Shown: one piece after another, positions 33,601 through 41,772 of the stretch | Layout of the letters: every line of letters begins with the position of its first letter | Position numbering within the stretch: the first letter of the stretch is position 1 | DNA from: Candidatus Baltobacteraceae bacterium | Lineage (GTDB): Bacteria > Vulcanimicrobiota > Vulcanimicrobiia > Vulcanimicrobiales > Vulcanimicrobiaceae | Direction of reading: 5' to 3' | Assembly (NCBI GenBank): GCA_035502855.1 | Contig: DATJTX010000001.1 | Location: 1 to 63,863, forward strand | Length of the DNA stretch: 63,863 nucleotides | Translations under genes and position numbers: made by a program | The notes under the pieces: model-generated | What the model saw: the letters and a program-made list of their open reading frames with translations, nothing else | Told to the model about the DNA's origin: nothing | Database searches by the model: none

Positions 33601-34407
33601 ATGGACTACGGGCTAAAGGGACGATCGGTTATCGTGACGGGCGCGAGCAAGGGCATCGGCCGCGCGACCGGTCTCGCGTTCGCGCGCGAGGGCGCGAACG
33701 TCGTCCTCTTCGCGCGCGGCGCGCACGAGGTCGAGAGGGCGGCTGGGGACGCGAAAGACTTGCCGGGTACGGCGCTTGCGATCGCGGGTGACGTGACCAA
33801 AGCCGAGGACCGCGAGCGCTTGGTGAAAACGACCGTCGATCGCTTCGGCGGAATCGATGTACTGGTCAACAACGCCGGCTCGATCGGAGCGTTTGCACCG
33901 TTCGAAGATCTCACGCTCGAAAACTGGCGCGCGCTCTTCGAGCTGAATCTGTTTTCGGTGGTGGGATTGATTCAGCTCGTGCTCCCGCACATGCGCAAAG
34001 TCAGGCGCGGGCGGATCATCAACATCTCATCGGAATCGGCGGTACAGCCCGATCCCGTCATGAACCACTACAATGCCTCGAAAGCCGCGCTCAACAATTT
34101 GACGAAGTCCCTCTCGAAGGCGGTCGGCGCGGACGGAATCCTCGTGAACGCGGTCGCACCCGCCTTCATCAAGACGCCGCTGGTGGAGGAGATGCTCGCA
34201 AATCTCGCGCGCGAGCACGGCACCACGCCGGCGCAGGCCGAGCAGGCATTTCTCAAAGAGAACCGGCCAAACATCGTGCTGGGCCGTGCCGGCACGTCCG
34301 AAGAATCGGCCGAAGCGGTGCTCTTTCTCGCCTCGGACCAGGCCTCGTTCATTACCGGCAGCGTGCTGCGCGTCGACGGCGGCTCCGTCGCAACCGTCTC
34401 GATCTGA
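33601..34407 (+). CDS. Short-chain dehydrogenase/reductase
   Basis: 268 residues from ATG 33601 (MDYGLKGRSVIVTGASKGIG). It has the GxxxGxG motif TGASKGIG, NNAG, the catalytic Ser in ISSESAVQ and YNASK, and ends FITGSVLRVDGGSVATVSI. The segment KTPLVEEMLANLAREHGTTPAQAEQAFLKENRPN is an insertion typical of one SDR subgroup. Substrate unknown. Divergent from the receptor gene; the next gene follows closely. Confidence 0.88.
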   Translation: MDYGLKGRSVIVTGASKGIGRATGLAFAREGANVVLFARGAHEVERAAGDAKDLPGTALAIAGDVTKAEDRERLVKTTVDRFGGIDVLVNNAGSIGAFAPFEDLTLENWRALFELNLFSVVGLIQLVLPHMRKVRRGRIINISSESAVQPDPVMNHYNASKAALNNLTKSLSKAVGADGILVNAVAPAFIKTPLVEEMLANLAREHGTTPAQAEQAFLKENRPNIVLGRAGTSEESAEAVLFLASDQASFITGSVLRVDGGSVATVSI

Positions 34408-34418
34408 TCGGGTTCGGC

Positions 34419-35087
34419 GTGCGCTGGTACCGGCATCCGGTCCTTGTCGTCGCGATGGCCATCTTGGGGTCCGGCAGTGCTTCCCTCGCGCAGACGCAAG
34501 CGCCACTGAGCGTCGGCGAAATCCTCGATCGAATGGTCGCGAATACGAAGGGGTTGACGTCGTATGTCGTGCCCGTACAGATCGAAGCCCATGTCTTCGA
34601 GGGCCCGATCTCGCTTCCGGTACGCATGGACGGGACGCGATATTTCGAGCTTCCCGACCGATCCGCACTGCGGATGAGCAGCGTTCCATCACTGGCAAAG
34701 GAATTTAGCGATGTGTACTCGTCGCTCGGCACGCCGCTCACGTGGCCGCAAACCTTCGATATCACGATCGAAGGAACCGGCTCGCGCAACGGTCACAGCG
34801 TCGTGACGCTACAGGGGCGATACAAGCACCCATCGACCGTCGATCATGTCGATCTCGACGTCGACACCGGCACGTTCGACCCGGTGGAGGCGCGCTGGTT
34901 CTATCGCAACGGTGCGACGATCGTGATGGACATTCAAGAGAGCGTTGTCGCCGGTGCGTACCGCCTGCCGGAGGAGGAGACGATCAGCGTCAGCTTCCCG
35001 GCGTACAAAGGCAACGCGACGGTCTCGTATGGAACCTATCAAACCAACGTAGCGATTCCCGACTCGGTTTTTGGTGGAGGTTCATAG
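34419..35087 (+). CDS. LolA-like secreted protein
   Basis: 222 residues from GTG 34419. The signal peptide is about 8-25 (VLVVAMAILGSGSASLAQ). The mature part starts with a helix (VGEILDRMVANTKGLTSYVVPVQIEAHV), followed by antiparallel strands, which fits LolA/LolB-like outer-membrane lipoprotein-sorting folds, but no family-specific motif is seen. It starts 11 nt after the SDR gene and lies 1 nt before the DoxX gene, so all three may be one operon. Confidence 0.6.
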   Translation: MRWYRHPVLVVAMAILGSGSASLAQTQAPLSVGEILDRMVANTKGLTSYVVPVQIEAHVFEGPISLPVRMDGTRYFELPDRSALRMSSVPSLAKEFSDVYSSLGTPLTWPQTFDITIEGTGSRNGHSVVTLQGRYKHPSTVDHVDLDVDTGTFDPVEARWFYRNGATIVMDIQESVVAGAYRLPEEETISVSFPAYKGNATVSYGTYQTNVAIPDSVFGGGS

Positions 35088-35088
35088 T

Positions 35089-35472
35089 ATGTTTCATCTC
35101 GAGCATTTCACCGATTATGGTCTGGTGCTCATGCGGTTGATGGCCGGCGCGATCTACGCGGACAGCGGCTTCGACGACCTCAAGGACCCGGACGCGCGCA
35201 GCAAGAGCATCGGGATGCCGAAGGGGTTCGTCGTTTTTCTAGCAGTGGCCGAGATCGCCGGCGGCGCGGGAGTGATCTTGGGTGTACTGCAGCAGCTCGC
35301 GGCGATCGGATTGATTTTCATCATGCTCGGCGCGATCCAGAAGAAGATCTTCGTCTGGAAGACCGGCTTCTGGGGCAAAGAGGGCTATGGCTGGTACTAC
35401 GACCTCACGCTGATCTCGGTGCTGCTGGTGATTCTCTTCACCGACGGCGGCCGCTTCGTGATCTTGCGTTAG
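35089..35472 (+). CDS. DoxX-family membrane protein
   Basis: 127 residues from ATG 35089, preceded by GGAGG at 8 nt inside the end of the upstream gene. Four transmembrane helices are visible, with the family pattern LVLMRLMAGAIYADSGFDDL and KSIGMPKGFVVFLAVAEIAGGAGVILGVLQQLAAIGLIF. DoxX proteins are membrane components of redox or thiosulfate metabolism; the role here is unknown. No HxlR gene is adjacent, unlike the copy at 12182. Confidence 0.85.
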   Translation: MFHLEHFTDYGLVLMRLMAGAIYADSGFDDLKDPDARSKSIGMPKGFVVFLAVAEIAGGAGVILGVLQQLAAIGLIFIMLGAIQKKIFVWKTGFWGKEGYGWYYDLTLISVLLVILFTDGGRFVILR

Positions 35473-35523
35473 CTGTCGGGAATCTGCGCCATGATCTCGT
35501 GGGCGAGGGCGTTCGGATCTTCG

Positions 35524-36048
35524 CTAATTAGTGTACTGTTCGCCGGTGGCAGTCTCGTAGAGGAACCAGATGCGCCGTTCGGTCTCGTCGATGAAGACCT
35601 CGAGCAATGAAGCGGTGGCGACGTCGCCGAGGTCATCCACGGTTCCGTGCAGCGCGCGCATGCGGCTGAGCAGATCCTTGTTGTCTTCGACGAGCGCGCG
35701 CAACATCGCGTGCGGCTCCACGTACTCCCGGTCGTCGTCATCGACGCGCGTGACCTTCGCCACCTGGCCGACGCTGCGAAGCGTCGGCTGACCGAGCTTA
35801 CGCGAGCGTTCGGCGAGCACGTCGATCATCGCAAAGATCTGCGTGGCGTGCTCGTCGAGGAGTTCGTGATATTCCTTGTAGTGGCTGCCGGAGACGTGCC
35901 AATGGTAATTCTTCGTTTTTAGAAAGAGCGCCATGACGTCGGCCGTGAGCGGAAGCAGCGCCTTGTTGATCTCGGCACGGGCGTCCTCTGAAAGATCGGA
36001 CGGGGTGCCCAGGCGCGCTTGGAATTGGGAGAGTGTTGTCGTTTCCAT
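35524..36048 (-). CDS. dps: Dps-like ferritin (DNA protection during starvation)
   Basis: 174 residues. The ferroxidase ligands of Dps are visible in NYHWHVSGSHYKEYHELLDEHATQIFAMIDVLAER (two His, then Asp and Glu). The four-helix bundle is complete and ends LLEVFIDETERRIWFLYETA. It oxidises and stores iron with peroxide, protecting DNA. The annotated product ends EQYTN, but a different frame continues downstream with a protein-like tail (see findings). It starts 45 nt after the DUF2891 gene on the same strand. Confidence 0.9.
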   Translation of the reverse strand: METTTLSQFQARLGTPSDLSEDARAEINKALLPLTADVMALFLKTKNYHWHVSGSHYKEYHELLDEHATQIFAMIDVLAERSRKLGQPTLRSVGQVAKVTRVDDDDREYVEPHAMLRALVEDNKDLLSRMRALHGTVDDLGDVATASLLEVFIDETERRIWFLYETATGEQYTN

Positions 36049-36093
36049 TTGGCGTAGACCCCTTTGCTGGTGTGCGGGTTGCGGGGTGCGGGA

Positions 36094-37077
36094 CTACGAG
36101 GCGCGGTCGATGCTCGTGGCGGCATCCCAGGCGAAGGTCGCGAGCCAATGCGTGGTCAGGTAGTCACCGGAAATCGCGTGCTCGACGCCGGCGCGGTAGA
36201 GCCGGCGCGCATGATCCAATAGCGCTGGTTCTCCGAGCGCCTTTGCGATACGCGAAAGCATTCCTGCGCGCGAAAGATTCAGGCCGTGCAGATGTACGAT
36301 CTGACCATCGCTGACGTTGGGCACGTCGACGACCGCGAGGATTCGCGACTCGCGCGAGAGACCGGGTAAGAACGCGCTCCACCAGCGCGCGAACGCGTCG
36401 GGGGCGAGCAGACGGCGCATCAGATCGGCTTGCGCCAACCCGGGCGAGAGAAAGTCGTTCCCGCTGCGTTCCCAATGCTCGGGCCACGCGCAGTCGTTCG
36501 CAAACCAGGCTTGCGCGCGCTCGGCGATCGTGCGTTCCAACGTTTCCAGCCGGAGCACGCGCGCCGAATCGAGCATGAGACCGAGCGCGAACGCGGTGTT
36601 GGCGTGCACACCGTGACGGACCGGCTCCGGCAAGACGCGCAGCCACAAGACGGCGGCTTCCGCCACGCGTTTGGCCATGTCGTGAAGCGCTTCACTCGGT
36701 GCCGCAGATGCAAGAAGGAGGGCCCAGGCCCGGCCATACGGGCGTTCGTACCACGGATACGCAACGAGATACGCGGTTTCGATCGCGACGCAGGCGCCAT
36801 CGAGATTTTCATCGACGGCGGCGCGCAATGCGGCGCGTTCCGGCACATCTGCATGCGTTGCGGTGAAATGATCGAGCAATTGTACGGCGGTCCAATGTGA
36901 GTGGACGCTCGAGTGCCAGTCGAAGGAGTTGCCGAAGGCGGGATGTGCCTGCGTCGGATCGTGCGGCTGCTCGCCCGCACGCACGAGATGCGTGTCGTGA
37001 TAGGGATAGCGGGTCGTGAGGTTGGCGAGCACGACCGGCGCGATCCGCGGCGCGAGCTCCTCGTGCAGCGTACTCAT
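36094..37077 (-). CDS. DUF2891 family protein
   Basis: 327 residues. Typical features are YPYHDTHLVRAGEQPHDP near the N-terminus, then HPAFGNSFDWHSSVHSHW and a mostly alpha-helical body like an (alpha/alpha) barrel. The C-terminus ends THWLATFAWDAATSIDRAS. The family function is not established. The His and Trp-rich motif SFDWHSSVHSHW could be an active site. Its ATG overlaps the DUF979 stop (ATGA), so it is coupled to a permease pair. Confidence 0.87.
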   Translation of the reverse strand: MSTLHEELAPRIAPVVLANLTTRYPYHDTHLVRAGEQPHDPTQAHPAFGNSFDWHSSVHSHWTAVQLLDHFTATHADVPERAALRAAVDENLDGACVAIETAYLVAYPWYERPYGRAWALLLASAAPSEALHDMAKRVAEAAVLWLRVLPEPVRHGVHANTAFALGLMLDSARVLRLETLERTIAERAQAWFANDCAWPEHWERSGNDFLSPGLAQADLMRRLLAPDAFARWWSAFLPGLSRESRILAVVDVPNVSDGQIVHLHGLNLSRAGMLSRIAKALGEPALLDHARRLYRAGVEHAISGDYLTTHWLATFAWDAATSIDRAS

Positions 37078-38030
37078 CGGAACGGAACGAGCAGCATGAG
37101 ACAGAGGTTTACCACGAAGAGCGCGATCGCGGTCGGAATCTGCACTTTGATCTGCCCGTACTTATCGCGCATCTCGAGCAGCGCCGGCGGTACGAGATTG
37201 AAGTTGGCCGCCATCGGCGTGCAGAGCGTGCCGCAGAATCCGGCGAGCATGCCGATCGCAAACATCGGCGCCGGATGCGCCCCGAGCTGCACCACCAGGA
37301 TCGGCCATCCGACCGCTGCGGTCATGATCGGAAAGGCGGCGAACGCATTGCCCATGATCATCGTGAACGCGGCCATGCCGACCGCGTAGACGATCACGGC
37401 GAACAGACGCGAGTGTTCGGGGACGACGTGTTGCGCGATCAAGCCGACTTGCGTTCCGACACCGGCTTGGGTGAAGAGGAGTCCCAAAGTCGCGAGCATT
37501 TGCGGAAGCAGCGCTGCCCATCCGATTGCTTCGAGCAGCCGTCTGCCCTCGACGAACGCGACGCCCGGATTCCGCGGCCGCAGGAGCATCCATCCGACCG
37601 CGAGCGCCGCGATCGTCGCGACGCCGAGCCCGATCAGCGTTTGCGAACCGGGAGCCAGCAGCGGCTTTGCGCCGATCGTGACGTGCCCGCCGCCGAGCGC
37701 GACGAGCACGGTGACGAACGGAATGGTCAGCGCGGGAACGAGGAGTAGGTTGCGCTTGCGCGCGGCGCTCGCTTCGCGTTCGGTTTCGCTCGTGGTGCGG
37801 ACCGTGCCGCGCCCGGTCAATCCGAAGCCCGCGAGCAGCGCGGCGAGAATCACGACGGCCCCGAGAAGCCACGACGGGACGTGATCCCCCGCGCAGATCG
37901 ACGCGCCGAACAGGCACCAAAATGCGGCGGTCGGCCAGCGCTTGGGATGCGCGCGATCGAACGCGATTTGCACGCCGACGACGAAGAAGAAGCCGCCGAG
38001 CAGCCAGTAGATCCACTCGGGGCCGATCAT
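37074..38030 (-). CDS. DUF979 family membrane protein
   Basis: 318 residues from ATG 38030 (MIGPEWIYWLLGGFFFVVG), the start that overlaps the DUF969 stop by 4 nt; the longer frame lies inside DUF969. About nine transmembrane helices are visible. The family has the signature NAFAAFPIMTAAVGWPILV and GFCGTLCTPMAANFNLVPPALLEM. DUF979 and DUF969 usually occur as a pair and are thought to form a two-part permease; the substrate is unknown. Operon with DUF969 upstream and DUF2891 downstream. Confidence 0.88.
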   Translation of the reverse strand: MIGPEWIYWLLGGFFFVVGVQIAFDRAHPKRWPTAAFWCLFGASICAGDHVPSWLLGAVVILAALLAGFGLTGRGTVRTTSETEREASAARKRNLLLVPALTIPFVTVLVALGGGHVTIGAKPLLAPGSQTLIGLGVATIAALAVGWMLLRPRNPGVAFVEGRRLLEAIGWAALLPQMLATLGLLFTQAGVGTQVGLIAQHVVPEHSRLFAVIVYAVGMAAFTMIMGNAFAAFPIMTAAVGWPILVVQLGAHPAPMFAIGMLAGFCGTLCTPMAANFNLVPPALLEMRDKYGQIKVQIPTAIALFVVNLCLMLLVPFR

Positions 38031-38704
38031 TGCAAATCGGACGCCATCGCAGCCAGACGCGCATCGAGCCGCAGCAACCGGAATCCGTGAATCAGAAACG
38101 CCGCGATCGCCGTCGGCACGGCCCAGAGCGCAATCTGTAGCGGGTCGAGTTTGAGATGGTAGCTCGCGTTGACGTAGGCGGTGATCAGCAGCACCGAGCC
38201 GATGGCAACAAAGCAATCTTCGCCGAAGAAGTCGCCGATGGTATCAGCCGCGGCGGCATTGGCTTTGATGGCCTCGGTTACGCTCTCCGGGACCTCCCCA
38301 AACGAACGCATAGCGGCGCCTTCGGCCATCGGGTAGATGACCGGGCGCACCATCTGCGGCGTGCCGCCGAGGCTGGTCAGGCCGAAAGCCGCCGTCAACT
38401 GGCGCAACGCGAGGTAGAGCAGCAGCAAGCGACCCGCCGTAAGCGCCGAGGCTTGCGCGATCAGCGCTCGCGCGCGTTGCTGCAACCCGTAGCGCTCCAG
38501 GAGTCCGATGACCGGGAGGACGAGGAACGCGAGCGTGACGGAACGGCTGGCAGCGAATCCCGTGCCGAACGCTTCGAGGATATGGACCGGACTCAAGCCG
38601 GCGAGCAACGCGGAGACGATGCCGGCGACGGTTACGACGAGCAGCGGATTGATGCGCAGCGCGAATCCGACGACGACCAGCGCAACGCCCAGTAGAACGA
38701 TCAT
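38027..38704 (-). CDS. DUF969 family membrane protein
   Basis: 225 residues with about six transmembrane helices. The family motif FGLTSLGGTPQMVRPVIYPMAEGAA and FFGEDCFVAIGSVLLI are present. It is the partner of DUF979 in a predicted permease. As first gene of the DUF969-DUF979-DUF2891 operon it begins at ATG 38704. The gene upstream on the same strand ends at 38743, so read-through from the dienelactone hydrolase gene is possible. Confidence 0.88.
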   Translation of the reverse strand: MIVLLGVALVVVGFALRINPLLVVTVAGIVSALLAGLSPVHILEAFGTGFAASRSVTLAFLVLPVIGLLERYGLQQRARALIAQASALTAGRLLLLYLALRQLTAAFGLTSLGGTPQMVRPVIYPMAEGAAMRSFGEVPESVTEAIKANAAAADTIGDFFGEDCFVAIGSVLLITAYVNASYHLKLDPLQIALWAVPTAIAAFLIHGFRLLRLDARLAAMASDLQ

Positions 38705-38742
38705 GGCGTGGTCTTAGGACTGGCGGTTCCGAGGGCCTTCGG

Positions 38743-39486
38743 CTAATCGAGGCAGCGACGAAAGAGCGAGAATAGCCGTTCCCAGTGCCGTTCCGCGGCG
38801 GCTTTATCGTACACCGGTCGTTTGGGAAACGCGAAACCGTGCTCGGTTCCCGGATAGCGTTCGACCTCGAAAACCGCGCTCGTTGCCGCCAGCGTGCGTT
38901 CGAGTTCGACGACGACCTCGGGCGGCGCGTAGCTGTCGACCTCGGCACAGCCGAAGTACATTTCGGCCGCGATGCGATCCGCACGCAGGTGCGGGCTATC
39001 GGGCCGGTCGGTCACGAGCCCCACGCCGTAGAGTGAGGCCATCGCGGCGATGCGATCGGGGAACTCCGCCGCGGCCGTAAAAACGAATTGGCCGCTCATG
39101 CAGTAGCCGACGCAGCCGATGCGGGCCGTGCGCGCGTACGGTTGCTCATCGATAAAATCGAAGAGCGCTCGCGTGTCGTCCATGACGAGCGCGTTGGTGA
39201 GGCTGTACATGAGTTGCCACATCCGCTCGCGCTCGGGTCCTCCTTCGTCGCGCACGGTGGATTGATCCAGCGTCGTTCCGGTCCCGGCGCGATAGTAGAG
39301 GTTCGGGAGCACGACCACGTAGCCGACGCTCGCGAGGCGGCGAGCCATGTCGCGCAACTCCTCGCGAATGCCGGGCGCATCCATGTAAAAGAAGATGACC
39401 GGAAAGGGCCCGTCGCGTTCGGGGTGCGTGACGAACGTGTCCATGCGCCCCGCGGACGTGACGATCTCGACTTGGCGTTCGATCAT
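38743..39486 (-). CDS. Dienelactone hydrolase family protein
   Basis: 247 residues from ATG 39486 (MIERQVEIVTSAGRMDTFV). The nucleophile is Cys in GCVGYCMSGQF, as in dienelactone hydrolases, with the acid in GCAEVDSYAPPE and His in PGTEHGFAFPK. The segment FYMDAPGIREELRDMARRLASVGYVVVLPNLYYR is typical of the family, which hydrolyses lactone or ester bonds. Divergent from the MetE-like gene with only 39 nt between the two starts, so their promoters must overlap. Confidence 0.9.
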   Translation of the reverse strand: MIERQVEIVTSAGRMDTFVTHPERDGPFPVIFFYMDAPGIREELRDMARRLASVGYVVVLPNLYYRAGTGTTLDQSTVRDEGGPERERMWQLMYSLTNALVMDDTRALFDFIDEQPYARTARIGCVGYCMSGQFVFTAAAEFPDRIAAMASLYGVGLVTDRPDSPHLRADRIAAEMYFGCAEVDSYAPPEVVVELERTLAATSAVFEVERYPGTEHGFAFPKRPVYDKAAAERHWERLFSLFRRCLD

Positions 39487-39525
39487 GGGAGTCGTTTGCC
39501 GGTGGCGAGTCGAAATTCCCGCGTT

Positions 39526-40566
39526 ATGCTTTTCCCGACCACGATTGCCGGCAGCCTCCCGAAGCCATCCTGGCTCGCCGAAACCGAACGCCTCTGGCCG
39601 CAGTGGCGCCAGAGCGGAGACGCGCTCGCCGAAGCGATGCGCGACGCAACACGGATCGCGCTCTTCGAGCAGGCGCGCGCGGGGATCGACGTGGTGACCG
39701 ACGGCGAACAGTCCCGCGACCACTTCGTGCATGGCTTCGTCGCCGGTCTGGAAGGTGTCGACTTTTCGAAGAAGGTGCGGCGCGGTATCCGCGCCGATCG
39801 CTATGAAGCCGATTGCCCGAGCGTCGTCGCCCCGATTCGCCGCCCGGCGAGCGTGCACGCGATGGAGGTGGGCTTCGCTCGCAGCGTGACCGATCGTTCG
39901 CTGAAGATCACGATTCCCGGGCCGATGACGATCGTGGATACGCTGTACGACAGCTTCTACGGCTCGCGGCGCGATCTCGCGTTCGCCTTCGCCGAGGTGA
40001 TCCACGACGAGATCCTCGATCTGTGCGCGCTCGGCGTCGACGTCGTTCAGCTCGACGAACCCGCCTTCAACGTGTATTTCGAAGAGGTCGACGAGTGGGG
40101 CATCGACGCGCTCAATGCCGCCGTTCGCGACGTATCGTGCAAGACGGCGGTCCACGTCTGCTACGGCTACGGGATTCAGGCGAACAACGACTGGAAGCGT
40201 TCGCTCGGGGCGAAGTGGGATCAGTACGACATCGTGCTTCCGATGCTGGCGCGCAGCAACGTCGACCAGGTCGCGATCGAGCTCGCGGGTTCGCGCGTCC
40301 CGCCGCACGTGCTTGCGCATCTGAAGGCGAAGTCGGTCGCGGTCGGCTGCATCGACGTCGCTTCCGACGAGATCGAGACGCCGGAAGACGTCGTGCGAAC
40401 GATGGAAACGGCACTCGAATATCTGCCGGCGGAAGCCATCAGCCCGACTACGAACTGCGGCATGGCCCCGATGTCACGTGACGTCGCCTACGCAAAGCTG
40501 CGCGCCCTGGGCGAAGGAGCGCGTTCGATGCGAGCGCGCTACGTTTCGGCTCCCGCGCGAGGATGA
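39526..40566 (+). CDS. MetE C-terminal-like methionine synthase (core-MetE type)
   Basis: 346 residues from ATG 39526 (MLFPTTIAGSLPKPSWL). Only the zinc-binding half of MetE is present. Likely zinc ligands are His in AVHVCYGYG, the nearby Cys, Glu in QLDEPAF and Cys in TTNCGMAPM. Core-MetE proteins of this length lack the N-terminal folate domain and take methyl groups from other donors, such as corrinoid proteins. Which donor is used is unknown; B12 genes elsewhere in the window make a corrinoid donor reasonable. The stop overlaps the acetyltransferase start. Confidence 0.85.
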   Translation: MLFPTTIAGSLPKPSWLAETERLWPQWRQSGDALAEAMRDATRIALFEQARAGIDVVTDGEQSRDHFVHGFVAGLEGVDFSKKVRRGIRADRYEADCPSVVAPIRRPASVHAMEVGFARSVTDRSLKITIPGPMTIVDTLYDSFYGSRRDLAFAFAEVIHDEILDLCALGVDVVQLDEPAFNVYFEEVDEWGIDALNAAVRDVSCKTAVHVCYGYGIQANNDWKRSLGAKWDQYDIVLPMLARSNVDQVAIELAGSRVPPHVLAHLKAKSVAVGCIDVASDEIETPEDVVRTMETALEYLPAEAISPTTNCGMAPMSRDVAYAKLRALGEGARSMRARYVSAPARG

Positions 40567-41120
40567 CGCCGCGCGCGCAGATTCGTCCGGCACGACAAGC
40601 AGATGCCGTGGAGCTGCAGCGCCTGATCGAGACGTCCGTCCGAGGATTGCAGGCGGGAGATTATTCCGCCGCTCAGATCGAAGCGGCTATCGTCGAAGTG
40701 TATGGCGTCGACACCACGCTGATCGCTGACGGCACGTATTTCGTAGCCGAGATTCCGGCGGACGAGACGCGGCAGCGGAACATCGTGGGTTGCGGCGGTT
40801 GGAGCCGGCGCAAGACGCTCTTCGGCGGCGATCAGTGGCATGGACACGACGAGTTGCTGCTCGATCCGGTGCGCGAGGCCGCAAAGATCCGAGCGTTCTT
40901 CGTGCATCCGTCATGGGCGCGGCGCGGCATTGGGACGCTCATTCTTGACGCTTGCGAGCGCGCCGCGCTTGCCGAGGGTTTTCGACGGCTCGAGATGGCT
41001 GCAACGCTCACCGGTGTGAAGTTTTACGAGGCTCGGGGATACGCGCGGCGTGAAACGTTCGATGTGCAGCTGGGCGTCGGACGAGCAATCGAAGTGGTGC
41101 GAATGGAGAAATGCATGTAA
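40563..41120 (+). CDS. GNAT family N-acetyltransferase
   Basis: 185 residues; the ATG overlaps the preceding stop by 4 nt. The N-terminal IRPARQADAVELQRLIETSV and the acetyl-CoA loop FFVHPSWARRGIGTLILDACERAA are standard GNAT motifs, and GVKFYEARGYARRETF follows in the usual place. Substrate unknown. Coupling to the methionine synthase gene may be only organisational. Confidence 0.88.
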   Translation: MTPRAQIRPARQADAVELQRLIETSVRGLQAGDYSAAQIEAAIVEVYGVDTTLIADGTYFVAEIPADETRQRNIVGCGGWSRRKTLFGGDQWHGHDELLLDPVREAAKIRAFFVHPSWARRGIGTLILDACERAALAEGFRRLEMAATLTGVKFYEARGYARRETFDVQLGVGRAIEVVRMEKCM

Positions 41121-41133
41121 CCATCCATCCAGA

Positions 41134-41372
41134 TTATTTCACTGCCTTGTTGATTTCTTCCAGGGCCTGTCGCATGTCGAATTCTAACCGATCCGTTCGT
41201 TCGAGTGCCCTTTGCGTCGCTTCGCGGATTGCCCGCGCCAATTTCGCTCGAGCGATGCTGTTGCATCGTTCAGATCGTTGCGAACGCGTTCCAAATCTCT
41301 TTCGGCTCTTTCAATGTCTGCTTTCGCTCTCGTTGAACTCTGGGCTGCACCCGGACTGATGCCGGAGGTATT
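41134..41372 (-). pseudogene. Coiled-coil coding remnant with a frameshift
   Basis: No intact gene is present between 41121 and 41413. On the minus strand one frame reads ADIERAERDLERVRNDLNDA (upstream part), and after a one-base shift near 41242 another reads LARAIREATQRALERTDR and then MRQALEEINKAVK before TAA (41134-41136). Both have a heptad pattern of charged and hydrophobic residues and would join into one coiled coil. This looks like a decayed small gene. No start codon survives. Confidence 0.35.
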
Positions 41373-41413
41373 TCACGTCGCCCGTCCGTTCCAGCGCGAG
41401 TGCGCAGGTTTCC

Positions 41414-41719
41414 CTAGCGGTGAGGGCAGCCGGGCCAGCAGCACGGACGGCGCATGCCCTTGCGCATCTTGTCGAGCCCGACGGTTATGCGCTTTTGCCT
41501 GGTTTCGTCTTTCTTCGCGGACGTAACCCAGCAGATCCACTCGTTGCGGGCCAGCGGCGTGATGTCGGCCCACACTTCCTTCGCGATCGCGTCGGACTCG
41601 ATTGCTTTGCGGAAGTCGGCGGGCAGGTTGTGAACCGGGCCGCCCCGCTGCTTTGCCATGGCCATCAGGGCCCTAGTTCGTAGGGCGCTGGGTACTTTCC
41701 GGTCGTGTGGTGGCGGCAT
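41414..41719 (-). CDS. YdeI/OmpD-associated family protein, short
   Basis: 101 residues from ATG 41719; GTG 41758 is an alternative. The C-terminus is the hallmark of the family: DITPLARNEWICWVTSAKKDETR then KRITVGLDKMRKGMRRPCCWPGCPHR. The N-terminal part (VHNLPADFRKAIESD) is the usual helix. Proteins of this family are linked to bacteriocin protection or Yde-type stress but have no clear biochemical role. It follows the beta-propeller gene on the same strand, at the end of the nrdJ transcript. Confidence 0.82.
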   Translation of the reverse strand: MPPPHDRKVPSALRTRALMAMAKQRGGPVHNLPADFRKAIESDAIAKEVWADITPLARNEWICWVTSAKKDETRQKRITVGLDKMRKGMRRPCCWPGCPHR

Positions 41720-41772
41720 TCGCTGCCCGGCGCGTATGCTGCCGCTGATGACGTGCACCCACGCCCGCTAGG

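Noticed and set aside
39088-39525. Longer N-terminus for the MetE-like protein (frame from 39088)
   Set aside because: The extension is antisense to the dienelactone hydrolase gene and has no MetE similarity.
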